The translations under genes and the position numbers were made by a program. DNA of 64,000 bases from Ichthyophis bannanicus. Its lineage: Eukaryota > Chordata > Amphibia > Gymnophiona > Ichthyophiidae. The stretch lies in assembly GCA_033557465.1 (NCBI GenBank), contig CM066033.1:1305999519-1306063518 (forward strand), in the 5' to 3' direction. Below are positions 1 through 9,970 of the stretch, one piece after another. The notes beneath the pieces were generated by a model. It had not been told where the DNA came from. It did not search any database and saw nothing but the letters and a program-made list of their open reading frames with translations. Positions within the stretch are counted from its first letter, which is position 1. Every line of letters starts with the position of its first letter.

Positions 1-1200
1 CTCTACAGTTTTCATTGGTGGACGCTTCCAACCAGCCTCTCAGTGTGCTGCCCATTCCAAGTGCCACCTCCTCAAGTCATTCTGACTACTGACGCCTCCA
101 TGCACAGCTGGGGGGCTCATCTGCTGCACCTTTCCACTCAGGGAACATGGTCCCTTCAAGAGAGCACCTTGCACATCAATGTACTGTAGCTTCGTGTGGT
201 ATACTATGCACTCAATGTCTTCACCAACTGCATACATTAGCAAATTGTTCTTGTACACACAGACAACCAAGTCTCCATGTTCTACATCAACAAACAGGGA
301 GGGATGGGCTCGCTGCATCTTTGCCACAAGGCTGCATGCCTCTGGACCTTTGCCCTGTCCATAGGGGCTACCTTGCAGGCCACCTATCTCCCAAGGGTTC
401 AGAACCAATTTGCCAACAATTTAAGTTGCCAACTGGATCCGCAAAAATGGTCTCTCGACCCTACAACCCTTCAGAACATCTTCTTCCTGTGGAAACAACC
501 AGTTATGGACCTGTTTGCTTCCACATACAATGTCAAATGCCCAGCCTTCTGTTCCATTTGGCCATACCTGCAACACCGAGCACCAGACACCTTCTCAGTG
601 GACTGGTCCCAGGACCTTCTTTATGCTTTCCTTCATTCCCACACTGCCCCTACATTTTGGAACGCCCTCCCCGATCACCTCAGAGAAATCCGTGACCTTC
701 AATCTTTCAGAAAACACCTCAAAACACATCTGTTTACAAAACATTATAGCACACAGGACCTAACCCTCTCCTTAGAAACAACACAGATGCCTGCCCAAGC
801 CACACAATCTAACACAACTTAGGCCACTGAAATCCTACAAACCCTTAATTGTACATAGTTACTCTTGTTACTACTTTGTCAGCAAGTTCAATCTGACTGA
901 ATTATTTCAATGTAAATAGTTATTTATTTTATGTAATTGAGCAAGTACCTGTTGTACCTCTCAAACTTGTTGTTCCCTGTAAATTCAGAAATTGCGGTAT
1001 ATAAATAGCTGTTAAATAAAATAAATAAATAAAATTCCCACTCATCACGCAAGTCCTTCTCAAGATCAAGCAGGACAAGGTGTCAGTCAACCTCATAGCA
1101 CCACACTGGCCTCAGCAGCTCTGGTTTCCTCATTTGCTAGCACTCCTCCAGGAGCCCCTCATGGCCCTGGGGGAATAACCCAGCCTCCTCATGGTACATC
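1..1200 (+). pseudogene. DIRS RNase H / DLFAS-domain fragment
   Basis: The stretch 84-122 encodes a TTDAS...WGAH block, the RNase H start in DIRS polymerases. At 277-640 the frame continues with NKQGG, a retained LS-C-LDP stretch, and then MDLFAST, equivalent to IDLFASP in the intact copy. The reading is broken by the LINE tail at 643-1033 and resumes at 1034 with a DKVSVNLIAPHWPQQ-like block matching DKASMILVAPRWPRQ. The RNase H is split over frames, so this is a dead coding remnant. The 5' part, with gag and the RT palm, is outside the window. Confidence 0.75.
643..1033 (+). mobile_element. 5'-truncated L2-like LINE tail inserted in the DIRS copy
   Basis: The insert encodes the typical end of an L2-type ORF2 (FWNALPDHLRE..., then SFRKHLKTHLF) and then a 3' untranslated tail ending in TAAATAAA repeats. 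It is flanked by an exact 8-bp duplication, ATTCCCAC, at 635-642 and 1034-1041, and the DIRS sequence reads through when the insert is removed. This shows target-primed insertion into an already present DIRS element. Confidence 0.8.
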
Positions 1201-1246
1201 AAGGCCATCTCCTGCATCCCAGCCTCCAGAGCCTGTCCCTTACAGC

Positions 1247-1860
1247 ATGGCAGCTTCTGGGCACCGTGACTTGATCTCCTCACTGCCACGAGATGTTCTC
1301 AATGTGCTCTCCTCCCCACATCAGCCCTCCACTCAAATCTCCTACCAGTGCAAGTGGTCTCATTTCATTCATTGGGCTTCCTCAAATGGCCAAGACCCTG
1401 TCCAATGCTCAGTGGGACACATAATCTCCTACCTCCTCCACCTGTCCCACTTGGATCTTCAAACCAATTCGGTGCACTGCCATTTCTCCGCCATCACTGC
1501 TTCACATGATCCAGTCAATGGACAACCTATTTCAGTGCACCCAGTTGTCTTCAGATTTATGAAGGGTCTCATGTACACCAATCCACCCGCCTGTCCTCCT
1601 ATGCCATCCTGGGACCTCAATGTCATCCTGTCTGAACTGATGAAGCCACTGTTTGAGCCCCTTGCATCTATGTCGCTCAAACACCTCACTTGGAAAATGA
1701 TTTTCCTCATAGCCATCACCTTGGCCAAACTTGGCAAGCTCCAGGTGCTGGTAAATTACTCTCCATATATCTCTTTACCAAGCACTACAGTCTGGATTGC
1801 TCCTCCATGAGGGATTTTGCCTTTGGCCAGGTGGTCCTCCACAACCTGTTTGCACAGTGA
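1247..1860 (+). pseudogene. DIRS tyrosine recombinase, internally deleted
   Basis: Codons from about 1290 to 1755 match the N-terminal half of the intact recombinase (the Q-S-Y-KW start, SNSVH-like and WDLNV blocks, and the S-K-LTWKM-FLIAIT stretch). The sequence then jumps, out of frame, to the last codons KHYSLD...FGQVVLHNLF and a TGA at 1858-1860. The active-site tyrosine in HYSL is kept, but the segment carrying the H-x-x-R motif is missing. The first catalytic arginine context, ARR in the intact copy, reads AKL here. Enzymatically dead. Confidence 0.75.
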
Positions 1861-1904
1861 CTTTCCTCCGCCCCAAGTCTGTAGGTGCTGTCCCCATCCT
1901 CTGG

Positions 1905-2060
1905 AATAACCAAGCTCTGGACTCACCTTCAGTGTGCCTGCATCCCCTCTGCTGTTTCCAAAGAAAGCATAGTTGCTTACTTGTAACAGGGGTTCTCTGT
2001 AGACAGCAGGAGTATGTAGGCACACTCTCCCGCCTGCCTTCCCACAACACCACTGACCAA
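1905..2060 (+). repeat. Internal complementary region of the old DIRS copy
   Basis: The first half (about 1930-1960) repeats the terminal sequence CAGTGTGCCTGCAT seen again at 2797. The second half (about 1960-2025) holds the inverse complement of a DIRS terminus, with TAGTTGCTTACTTGTAAC pairing with the GTTACAGGTAAGCAACTA type end at 2846-2863. This two-sided structure is the hallmark of DIRS elements and mirrors the intact copy's region at 47078-47175. Confidence 0.7.
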
Positions 2061-2225
2061 AAAAAATGAACAAAGTACAAAAGACCACCATAGGACGAGC
2101 ACCTGCTGTGCAGCTGCACTTCTCTTTGGCACACCTCAGCATCACTCCTAGCTAGTCATCATTCCTGGCTCCATCTCCTGGTCTGTTGTTGTTTTTCCTC
2201 TAGTCCATTTTCCTTCTCCGGCTTT

Positions 2226-2705
2226 GGTATTTTATTTATTTATTTATTTTAACAGTCGCTTATATACCGCTACCTTCCAAGGATCAGGTGCGGTTTACAT
2301 AGAACAGGTAAATAAACAGTGTAACATAACTGTTTTTACATTAAACATCGCTTGAATTATGTACATCTTAACTTTAACAATTAAACTTTAGAGAACTATG
2401 TACAATCAACGGATGCTGAATTTAACAAGGAAGGTAGCTATTTACAAACATCGTAGACTGTGTATAATGGTCATATTTTCATGGGTCATTATGGTATTAA
2501 GCTCAAAGTGTTCTATATTATCCCTTTTCATTTTGGTATTGGGAATTCGCAAGTGGACCGTAGTGGGAGCTAAATAAGTGAGTTTTTAATGTTTTACGTA
2601 GTTCTTTAAGGTCAGTTAAGGCTCTTATTTCTTCAGGTAGGGAGTTCCAGAGTATAGGGGCTGCATGGGAAAACGCTTTTTTATGAACTGATCTCCTCAC
2701 TACAA
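2226..2705 (-). mobile_element. L2-like LINE 3' tail, reverse orientation
   Basis: Read on the minus strand it encodes an L2-type ORF2 end (APILWNSLPEEIRAL, then LRKTLKTHLF) followed by an A/T-rich 3' tail. On the plus strand the tail appears as the TTTATTTATTTATTTT run at 2234-2252 and TATATACCGC. It interrupts the distal part of the old DIRS copy, whose terminal repeat resumes near 2740. Boundaries are accurate to a few tens of bases; I could not fix a target duplication. Confidence 0.7.
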
Positions 2706-2739
2706 GTAGGGGGAAAGCAGGAACGCATGCTCAGAGAGG

Positions 2740-2866
2740 CAACAAAGCTTCTCTGAGCTCTGAGAGACCCAACACAGGGCTCAGTCAGTAGACGTCACCT
2801 TCAGTGTGCCTGCATATCCCTGCTGTCCAAGGAGAACCCCAGTTACAGGTAAGCAACTATGCTATT
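2740..2866 (+). repeat. Terminal repeat of the old DIRS copy
   Basis: Contains CAGTGTGCCTGCATATCCC, CTGCTGTCCAAGGAGAACC and GTTACAGGTAAGCAACTA, the inverse of the stretch at about 1960-2025. A solo fragment of a related terminus is at 3389-3432. Confidence 0.65.
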
Positions 2867-2869
2867 TTG

Positions 2870-3388
2870 AAAAACACTGTTATTTTGTAATGTGCACCTT
2901 TTTATGTGTATGTTTTACTATTATTTCTTATGCTATTTGTGAATCATTAAGAATTGTAGATTAGCAGGTTATGTATGTTTTAAATAAATAAAAACACATT
3001 TTGGCAGATGGATAAAAACTGTCACAAATCAGAGTAAAGGCATAATCAAAGAATATGCAGTAATTACCCATCACATTTTATGTTCTACCTGTCCCCTCCC
3101 TTGCTTTCTCTTCACAACTGTATAATCATAACATTCATCCTCCTCCCCATCTTTCACAAGCCTGAGATAAACCAACTGGCTCAGTTTTCCCTATTTATTA
3201 CAGATTCAAGATAAGAGACAAGTTGGACCTGGATCTGTCAAACGTCTTTCCTCAAACTATCCTCTGGCAACTTCAATTTCATATCCTCTCTGCCTTAATG
3301 AATAAGCAAGACTCCATGTACTGTAAATTGCATGGGTTTTTTTTGACATAGATGATCATCCAAACATCACCCATACATGAGCGCTTAT
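2870..3388. other. No gene seen
   Basis: AT-rich sequence. A possible LINE tail ends near 2990 (TTTAAATAAATAAAAACAC), but I cannot assign a family. No supported coding region. Confidence 0.5.
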
Positions 3389-3432
3389 TACTGCTGTCCA
3401 CGGAGAACACTTGCTACAGGTGACTAACTACC
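3389..3432 (+). repeat. DIRS terminal-repeat fragment
   Basis: TGCTGTCCACGGAGAACACT followed by ACAGGTGACTAACTA matches the DIRS terminus seen at 2811-2866. It is cut on its right side by the CR1 fragment. Confidence 0.55.
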
Positions 3433-4171
3433 TTAAACCCTCTGCCCAGTGTGCAGCGGCAGGCATGAAAGCAAACAGAATGCTGGGAATCACAAGGAAA
3501 GGAAGAAAGAATAAAACCAAGGATATTATAATGCCTCTGCATCGTTCCATGGCGCGACCGCACCTTGTTTATTGCGTGCAATTCTGGTTGCTATATCTTA
3601 AAAAGGGTATAGCAGAATTAGAAAAGGTACATAGAAGAGCCACCAAAATGGTAAATGGGATGGGAGTATATCCCTATGAGGAAAGGCTTAAAAGGTTAGG
3701 GCTCTTCAACTTGGAAAAAAGACGACTGAGGGGAAATATGATAGAGGTCTATAAAATAATGAATGGAGCAGAACGGCTAAATATAGATCAGTTTTTTACT
3801 CCTTCAAAAACTGTAAAGATTAGAGGACATGCATTGAAGCTGCAGTGTAACCCATTTAAGAGTAACAAGTGAAAATATTTTTTCACTTAACGCGTACTCA
3901 AACTCTGGAATTCGTTATTGGAGGATGTCGTAAAAGCCGTTAGTGTAGCTGGATTTAAAAAAGGATTTGGACAAGTTCCTGAAGGAAAAATCCATAAATC
4001 ATAAGGACCAGGGACATCCACTGTGTACTCCAGGATAAGCCACATGGGATCTGTGTACCTTTTTCAAAACCTGACAGGTATTTGTGACCTGGATTGACCG
4101 CTTTTGGAAACAGGATACTGGGCTTGATGGACTCTTGGTCTGACTCAATATGGCATTTCTTATGTTCTTAT
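3433..4171 (+). mobile_element. CR1 LINE, 5'-truncated 3' portion
   Basis: Encodes the CR1 ORF2 C-terminus with frame breaks: KPSAQCAAAG..ANRMLGI, the YRSM/HRSM-ARPHLVYCVQFW block, the LEKVHRRATKMV block, and the [21 protein letters not shown] block. It ends in the CR1 3' region with CTTGATGGACTCTTGGTCTG and TTCTTATGTTCTTA. The RT catalytic motifs are absent because of 5' truncation. It is the same family as the minus-strand copy at 22773-24140. Confidence 0.85.
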
Positions 4172-4317
4172 CCATTCTGCTCTTTCCTGATGCAGTGACT
4201 GAATCAATTAATTTTCTAGGTGTGGAATACAAGAGGTTATCACATGAGGATCTCACTGTAATGTTTTTTGGGGTTTTTTTACAACAGAAAGTGATGGCAT
4301 AGAGAACATGAGACAAA

Positions 4318-4845
4318 TCATCACGCTCATATTACCCTCTTCTCAAGTCTCTTCATTGGCTTCATATCCGTTTCCGCATCCAGTTCAAACTTCTCCTGCT
4401 GACCTATAAGTGCATTCACTATGGAGCTCCTCACTCCCTTTCCTCTCTTATCTCTCCCTACACTCCTCCTCAGGAACTCTGATCTTCTGACAAATCACTT
4501 CTTTCTGTGCTCTTCTCTTCTACTGCTAACTCCAGACTTTGCTTCTTTCACCTTGCTGCTCCTTATGCCGGAACAAACTACCCAAGTCTGTACGTCAAGC
4601 ACCTTCTCTGACGCTTTTCAAATCCAGGCTGAAAACTCACCTCTTTCCTACTGCTTTCGGATCTTGGCTCATCTGATGTCCTTTGTGTTTCCTTACCATT
4701 CCCCCTAGCTGTAGCCCATGTCTACACCTACTGTGTTGTCTGTCTCTATTAGATTGTAAGCTCCGATGAGCAGGGACCGTCTTTTACATGTGTTTGTGCA
4801 GCGCTGCATAAGCCTTGTGGTGCTTTACAAATGTTCAGTAGTAGT
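4318..4845 (+). mobile_element. L2 LINE 3' end
   Basis: Starts inside the ORF2 C-terminal region (LLKSLHWLP-like block near 4345) and runs through the 'AFQIQAENSPL' frame-shifted equivalent of FKSRLKTHLF. It ends with the typical 3' untranslated region TAGATTGTAAGCTCCGATGA, GCGCTGCATAAGCCTTG and CAGTAGTAGTAG. Same family as 30055-31440 and 43110-52080. Confidence 0.85.
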
Positions 4846-4984
4846 AGTTGTAGGGACATTAGAAAAGATGCATCCAATGTTCATTAGGTATGTGAAACTC
4901 ATTAAGATGAAGAGGTCCTTTTTTGCTAAGTCTGTACCCTCCCCATCTCTATCAATCAAATCCCCAAGGCTTTCACCACAAGCT

Positions 4985-5250
4985 CTATGGGGTAATTTTA
5001 TAAGGAGGCATATACTTGAAGGAGCAACATACACTTGAATTTAACCTACAGTTTTTCAGTGATAGCCAAAGTCAAATTACATTCAAGTACAGTAGGTATT
5101 TCTTTGTCTCTGTGTGCATATGTGACCAGCATAAAAGTGTGTGTGTTCACACAAACGCGTGCACTTTGCTGGTGGGCATGCACATGGAGGGAGTTTGGGT
5201 GAAGAACACAGGTACATAGATTATAAGATACTATCATTTGTGTGTATACT
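4985..5250. mobile_element. Possible partial MITE, GGTAATTTTATAA family
   Basis: GGGTAATTTTATAAGGAGGC at 4990 resembles the left terminus of the element starting at 5742, but I see no clear matching right terminus. Low confidence. Confidence 0.3.
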
Positions 5251-5741
5251 AGAACATTTTAGGTGTGGGTCTTGACTCCAGCTATAGGGCTGGTGTAAAT
5301 GTCCGTGTCTTAACTGAAGGCGTGATCTCTGCCACTTACACTAGCATTTAATAAAGACAAGAAGGCGTGATCTCTGCTAGTACTGCATTTAATAAAGACA
5401 AGCAGGAATCCTGTAACACAATTACTCCTATATCTGTTTCCTTCTCAGAATGTGTCAGCATGGGGAAGAAGACTGGGGAGGAAGGGATGTCCTTTAGGGC
5501 TCTCTTTCCAAGTTAGGGAAATGACAGAAAATTTCCTCCAAACATGATTAGGGTGTTATTGCATTTACAAAACTAGAGCCCTAGTACCAACCTAATGACG
5601 CAGTGTCATTTAAAGGAATCAGGGTTCACTTTCCAGCTCAATCGGACACTTCCTGTGTCAATAAGGGATGCTGCAGAGACAGCACTCACAGCCCCTGGAG
5701 GACGAAGAGAGTCATGGTCACCATGGCAAAGGTGACACTTT
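5251..5741. repeat. Low-copy DNA with a short tandem duplication
   Basis: A roughly 40-bp unit starting GAAGGCGTGATCTCTGC and ending TTTAATAAAGACAAG occurs twice in a row (about 5319-5362 and 5363-5402). The second copy has a small deletion. Nothing else recognised. Confidence 0.5.
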
Positions 5742-6000
5742 AGAGGTAATTTTATAAAGTCATCAATGTTCCCACACATCTGTGTGGGAGTCCTTCACCA
5801 ACACTGCTGACTCCCGCATACGCATGTAAATAGCCTTTTGTAAAACACCAACTGGCATGGTGGCATGTACTTTGCAGATAGGTGCACCCTGGGCAGAGTT
5901 TAGGAGAGGCATGGGCAGAGCGTGCATATATGCAGGCAGATTATAAAATAGAAGAATATGCCTGCATACTGAAACATTATAGAGACGGATATTCATACCT

Positions 6001-7002
6001 CCTATACCAGAACACCTGATCGTTCTCTTGCGCAATCTGTACATTGATCAAGAAGCAACAGTTCGAACGGAACAAGGAGAAACAGAATGGTTTAAAATAA
6101 GCAAAGGTGTAGGACAAGGCTGAATACTTCCCCCCTACCTGTTTAATTTATATGCAGAACAAATCATCAGAGATGCAGGATTGTATGAGGACAACAGAGG
6201 TGTGAAGATTGGTGGAAGACTCATCAACAACCTTCGCTATGCTGATGATACCACATTACTGGCGGAAAGTGAAGATGATCTGAAACATTTGCTTCTCACA
6301 ATCAAAGAACATAGTATTAAAATGGACTTGCACCTTAATGTAAAGAAGACAAAGATCATGACAACTGGCAAAATCAATAAGTTCATCTTTGATGGAGAAG
6401 AAATTGAAATTGTGAACAACTTTAACCTACTTGGATCAACTATCAATAAAGAAGCAACAAGCAGTCAAGAACTCTGAGGATGCATTGCTCTTGGATGAAT
6501 GGCTATGAAAGACCTAGACAGGATTCTTAAGAACAGAGATGTCTCTCTCCATACAAAGATTTGACTTATTTAAGCCATGGTATTTTCAATAACATCATAT
6601 GGATGTGAAAGCTGGACAGTGAAAAAGATAGATAGGAAGAAAATTGATGCCTTTGAATTATGGTGCTGGCGGCGAATACTGTGTATACCATGGACTGCCC
6701 GAAGAACAAACCAGTCAGCACTAGAGGAAATCAAACCTAAGCTTTCTTTAGAAGCTCAGATGACAAGACTTCAACTTTCATACTTTGACCATATCATGCG
6801 AAGAGAGAGATCATTAGAGAAAGACATCATGCTTGGCAAGATAGAAGGTCAACGCAAAAGAGGAAGGCCAGCAATGAGATGGATCAATACAATAACAGCA
6901 GCTACGGGTACCAGTCTGTCAACAATGAGCCGCCTGACTGAAGACCGAACACAATTTAGGACGCCATGAGTCGACACCGACTCGATGACACTTAACAACA
7001 AC
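6001..7002 (+). mobile_element. RTE (BovB-like) LINE, 5'-truncated
   Basis: The copy is flanked by an exact 10-bp duplication, ATTCCATACCT-like ATTCATACCT, at 5991-6000 and 7003-7012. It encodes the RT finger-palm end with the catalytic box YADDTTLLAES, the LNVKKTKIM block, then FSITSYGCESWTVKK, FELWCWRRIL and RKRGRPAMRW, all typical of the RTE/BovB clade. Stops at about 6122, 6475 and 6562 break the frame. The 3' end GTCGACACCGACTCGATGAC is shared with the minus-strand copy at 38583-38887 and with the tails of the SINEs at 8318, 25245, 54045 and 58428. Confidence 0.88.
6181..6969 (+). pseudogene. RTE reverse transcriptase, broken
   Basis: Two open segments, 6181-6477 and 6577-6969, cover the RT palm end and the thumb/C-terminal region. 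The YADD box is intact at about 6239-6250, but there is an in-frame stop after SSQEL (6475) and another near 6562. The endonuclease and RT N-terminus are missing through 5' truncation. Confidence 0.85.
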
Positions 7003-7154
7003 ATTCATACCTGTGCCAGGTGCAAATTTTCATACCTTCTGTGTAGGCCCACATTATGCCACTCACGTAGGTGTCTATGTGTCCTTAATAAAATTATGAA
7101 ATTACCTTCTTACTGAGCGGATTTAGGGCATGTCATTGCGGGGTTCCGGACAAC

Positions 7155-8140
7155 CCTGATGCATAAGACCTAGATTACTGTAATGTTGCTTTTGCTGGAA
7201 TCCCCCAATATTGGCTTCGCTGCCTACAGTTAGCTCGGAATGCTGCTGCTTGCCTCCTCAACCATACTCCTTGTTTCAGCCACATCATGCCCTCTCTAAT
7301 CCACCTACACTGGCTTCCCTTCCCCTATCATGTCACCTCCAAACTCCTGATCCTGACCCACAGGGCCCTACATCAGCACACTCCCCAATATCTTGCAGAC
7401 TCATTGCACTTTCACACTATTTATTTAGCAATGCTTATACACTGCATCAAAGCGGTATACATTCATGTACAGTATATATTTCCCTTGTCCCCAAAGGGCT
7501 CACAATCTACATTTTGTACCTGAGGCAACAGAGGGTTAAGTGGCTTGCCCAAGGCTACAAGCAGCACCTGTGGGACTAGAAACTCCAGTCCAAGGTTTCT
7601 GTCCTCCAGTGGGATTTGAGCCCCCAGCCCTCTGGCCTGAGGCAACTTGCCCCAACTACTAGGCCACTCCTCCCCATTATACCCTGCAGCCTCCAGTCAC
7701 TGCACACCAACTGTCCTGAGCTCCCTTCTCCAGCAAGTGCCCACCTGAAGCAAACCCGGCATTCTGCTTTCTTTTTTTCTAGCCCCATCATTCTGGAATT
7801 CCCTTCCTCCCCTAATCTGTCAAGAATCCTCATTTCCCAAATTCAAATCCCTCTTAAAAAATCAGCTCTTCTGTACTGCCTATGACCTTCCCTTCCCTTC
7901 CCCGACTCCTCTGTTTCCTCCCCCCTCCACTTAAGCTCTTCTCTTCTTTGGTCTGGTATTTATTTTATTTTATTTTATTTATGACTGTGCTCTTTCCTAT
8001 CTGGCACTGTAGTTCCTTTCTGACTCTGACTTTATTTGTTTTTATATTATTGTAAACCACCCAGATGGCTTCCAATGGGCGTTCTATCAAAAACTGTAAC
8101 AAAGATAAAGACCTGTCAATGCAATTAATGGAATTAAGCA
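7155..8140 (+). mobile_element. L2-like LINE 3' region with a nested SINE
   Basis: Before 7420 the frames encode a broken C-terminal RT block (LARNAAACLLN-like, HIMPSLIHLHWLPFPY, KLLILTHRALHQ, YLADSLHFH). After the SINE at 7420-7672 it resumes with a PIILEFPSSPN...FKSLLK-like block and a 3' tail around 7960-8060. The coding part is frame-shifted and dead. Confidence 0.7.
7420..7672 (-). mobile_element. tRNA-headed SINE (family A)
   Basis: On the minus strand the head GGAGTGGCCTAGTAGTTGGG and a B-box-like GGGCTCAAATCCC stand at 7610-7672. The body carries CCACAGGTGCTGCTTGTAG and GGGCAAGCCACTTAACCC. It matches the full copy at 24446-24737 but has a different distal tail (ATTTATTTAGCAATGC side). 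It splits the surrounding L2-like C-terminal region. Confidence 0.75.
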
Positions 8141-8317
8141 AATCTATGGAGACTATAAAAGATCCCAGATTCCAGTTTTGGTTCCAAATGTGTTGGAAGC
8201 CAAAAGGAGTGGGAGGGATCTGCTGGTCAAAGGAGGAAAAGCAATAAAAGCAATCCTGTAACCCCTGACTGAGGAATAGCATTGAAAGTTTTCTCCATAG
8301 ATGAGTTTTCCAGTGCG

Positions 8318-8525
8318 CCGTTACAAAAAACAAAAAGTGCCTTCAAGTCAATGCTGGCCCAGAAGCTCCTGGGTTTTCTTGGCAGAGTCACCAGAAGTAG
8401 ATTGCCAGGTCTTTCTTCCAAGACAATGGAGGGTGAAGTGACTTACCCAAGGCCACAAGGAGTACTAGTAGGAATTGAGCTCTGATTTATTGGTTGCCAA
8501 GCCAGTGCTCTAACCACTAGAACAT
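8318..8525 (-). mobile_element. tRNA-headed SINE with RTE-like tail (family B)
   Basis: On the minus strand it starts with a tRNA-like head TAGTGGTTAGAGCACTGGC and a weak B box, continues with CCTTGGGTAAGTCACTTC and CTGGCAATCTACTTCTGG, and ends with AAAACCCAGGAGCTTCTGGG and TGACTTGAAGGCAC. The last part resembles the 3' end of the RTE copy, suggesting mobilisation by RTE machinery. Related copies: 25245-25358, 54045-54238, 58428-58572. Confidence 0.75.
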
Positions 8526-8838
8526 AAGAACATAAGATATGCCACACTGGGTCAGACCAAGGTCCATCAAGCCCAGTATCCTGTTTCCAACAGTGGCCAA
8601 TCTAGGTCATACATACCTAGCAGTTTCCACAAAAGACACAGGTTCTGCAATGCTTGTACTGGGTCAAGCATCGATATCCTGGGTCCCTTTTTAATAATGG
8701 TTTATGGACCTTTCCTCCAGGAACTTGTCCAAACCTTTTTTAAACCCAGCTACACTAACAGCCTTTTCTACATCCTCCGGTAACAAATTCCAGAGTTTGA
8801 TTACACGTTGAGTGAAAAAATATTTTCTTTTATTAGTC
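8521..8838 (-). mobile_element. CR1 LINE 3' end
   Basis: The plus-strand text starts AGAACATAAGAACATAAG, then GGTCCATCAAGCCCAGTATC, the inverse of the CR1 3' end. It runs to the codons for [15 protein letters not shown] near 8800. It is 5'-truncated at about 8838, where the L2-like LINE starts. Confidence 0.88.
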
Positions 8839-9970
8839 TTAAATCCCTCAACCGACCAAGAGAACTCTTCGCGATTGTGAAAACATTAACAAAAACACAA
8901 AACCCGGAACCTAAACAATCCAGTATAAGCGTACAAACCGTAGCATCTCATTTTGCCGAGAAACTAAAGAAACCCCCCCCCACCACAATATTAAAACACA
9001 ATACAAAAACTAACTCTGAATGGACAACTTTCCATATGGTTGAACAAAAACACCTCCTTAGAATTATAGCAATGATCAATACCACAACCTCCCCACTCGA
9101 GCCAAGCCCAGTGTCATGGATCAAATCCACAAAAGATCTTCTCGCTGAAAACATTCAATATATAGTTAACCAATCTCTTGCACAGGGCATCATGCCTAAT
9201 GCCTTAAAACTCACTTTGATCCGCCCCATCATAAAAAACAATAAATTGGACCCAAAAGACCCGAACTCATATAGGCCAATAGCTAGTATACCATTCATTG
9301 CCAAAATAATAGAAAAAAACGTACACCTCCAATTACAGGATTACATTGATGAACACGCCGGCCTTGATTCGCACCAGTTCGGATTCCGCCCCTTCCATGG
9401 AGTTGAAACTCTCCTGATTGCACTGATGGATCTTCTTATCAAAGGTACAAATGACAACAACCAAGGTTTTCTACTCCTCTTTATAGATATATCTGCTGCA
9501 TTTGACAGCATCAATCACAACACACTAATCAACAGACTAGAAAACTTAGGAATAGGAGGGACAGTTATCAAATGGTTCAAGTCATACATATCACACAGAT
9601 TAATACGAGTTCAAATAGGCCAAGACACATCAGAAACTTTCCCGCAAGGTCAGGGAATCCCCCAAGGCTCAGCCCTCTCCGCCCTCCTCTTCAACTTATA
9701 CCTACAACCCATTACAAATATATTTAAAAAACACAAAATCAACCACTTCATATACACTGATGACATCATGCTCGCCATCCCCATAAACCCTAACAACCCC
9801 AAATATGACAACCTATCTGAATGCATGTATGAGACCACCACTTGGTTCGAAACCAACTACCTCAGCATCAACTTTAAAAAAACAGAAGCAATGTTTATAA
9901 CAAGAAAACCTGTCCCTGACAATACTTACCCAACAGCAATCACAATAAACAAAACAACTATACCTATTGT
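8839..9970 (+). pseudogene. L2-like LINE reverse transcriptase
   Basis: An open frame of about 375 codons encodes a nearly complete RT domain: LTLIRPIIKNN, NSYRPIASIPFIAKIIEK, HQFGFRPFHGVETLL, the palm A box FIDISAAFDSINH, PQGQGIPQGSALSALLFN, the palm C box YTDDIML, and the NFKKTEAMF block. The upstream codons before about 8840 come from an antisense CR1 tail, so the ATG at 8808 is not native. The endonuclease and 3' end are missing. The usual Y/FADD is YTDD here, keeping both aspartates. It is better preserved than its neighbours and appears to be a different L2-type lineage from the copy at 43110. Confidence 0.8.

Larger units (their letters stand above)
1..2866 (+). mobile_element. Old, partly deleted DIRS retrotransposon, 5' part outside the window
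   Basis: In order along the plus strand it shows an RNase H-like region, the DLFAS-type domain that follows RNase H in DIRS elements, a tyrosine-recombinase N-terminal half, the last recombinase codons, an internal complementary region and a terminal repeat. The protein order matches the intact minus-strand DIRS at 46812-51862. The copy is interrupted by two LINE 3' tails (643-1033 and about 2226-2705) and has a deletion of roughly 150 codons in the recombinase near 1758-1779, so it cannot be autonomous. It belongs to a different, more diverged subfamily than the intact copy. The outer end near 2866 is estimated from the end of the inverted match. Confidence 0.82.
5742..7110. mobile_element. 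MITE split by an RTE insertion
   Basis: The left terminus AGGTAATTTTATAAAG (5743) faces the right terminus ATAAAATTATGAAATTACC (about 7087-7105), which is its inverse with some substitutions. The two halves, 5742-6000 and 7003-7110, come together when the RTE copy and one 10-bp duplication are removed. It has no coding capacity. Superfamily not determined. Confidence 0.55.

Noticed and set aside
8808..8838. ATG at 8808 as the native start of the L2-like RT frame
   Set aside because: The first codons are antisense CR1 tail; the join is fortuitous.
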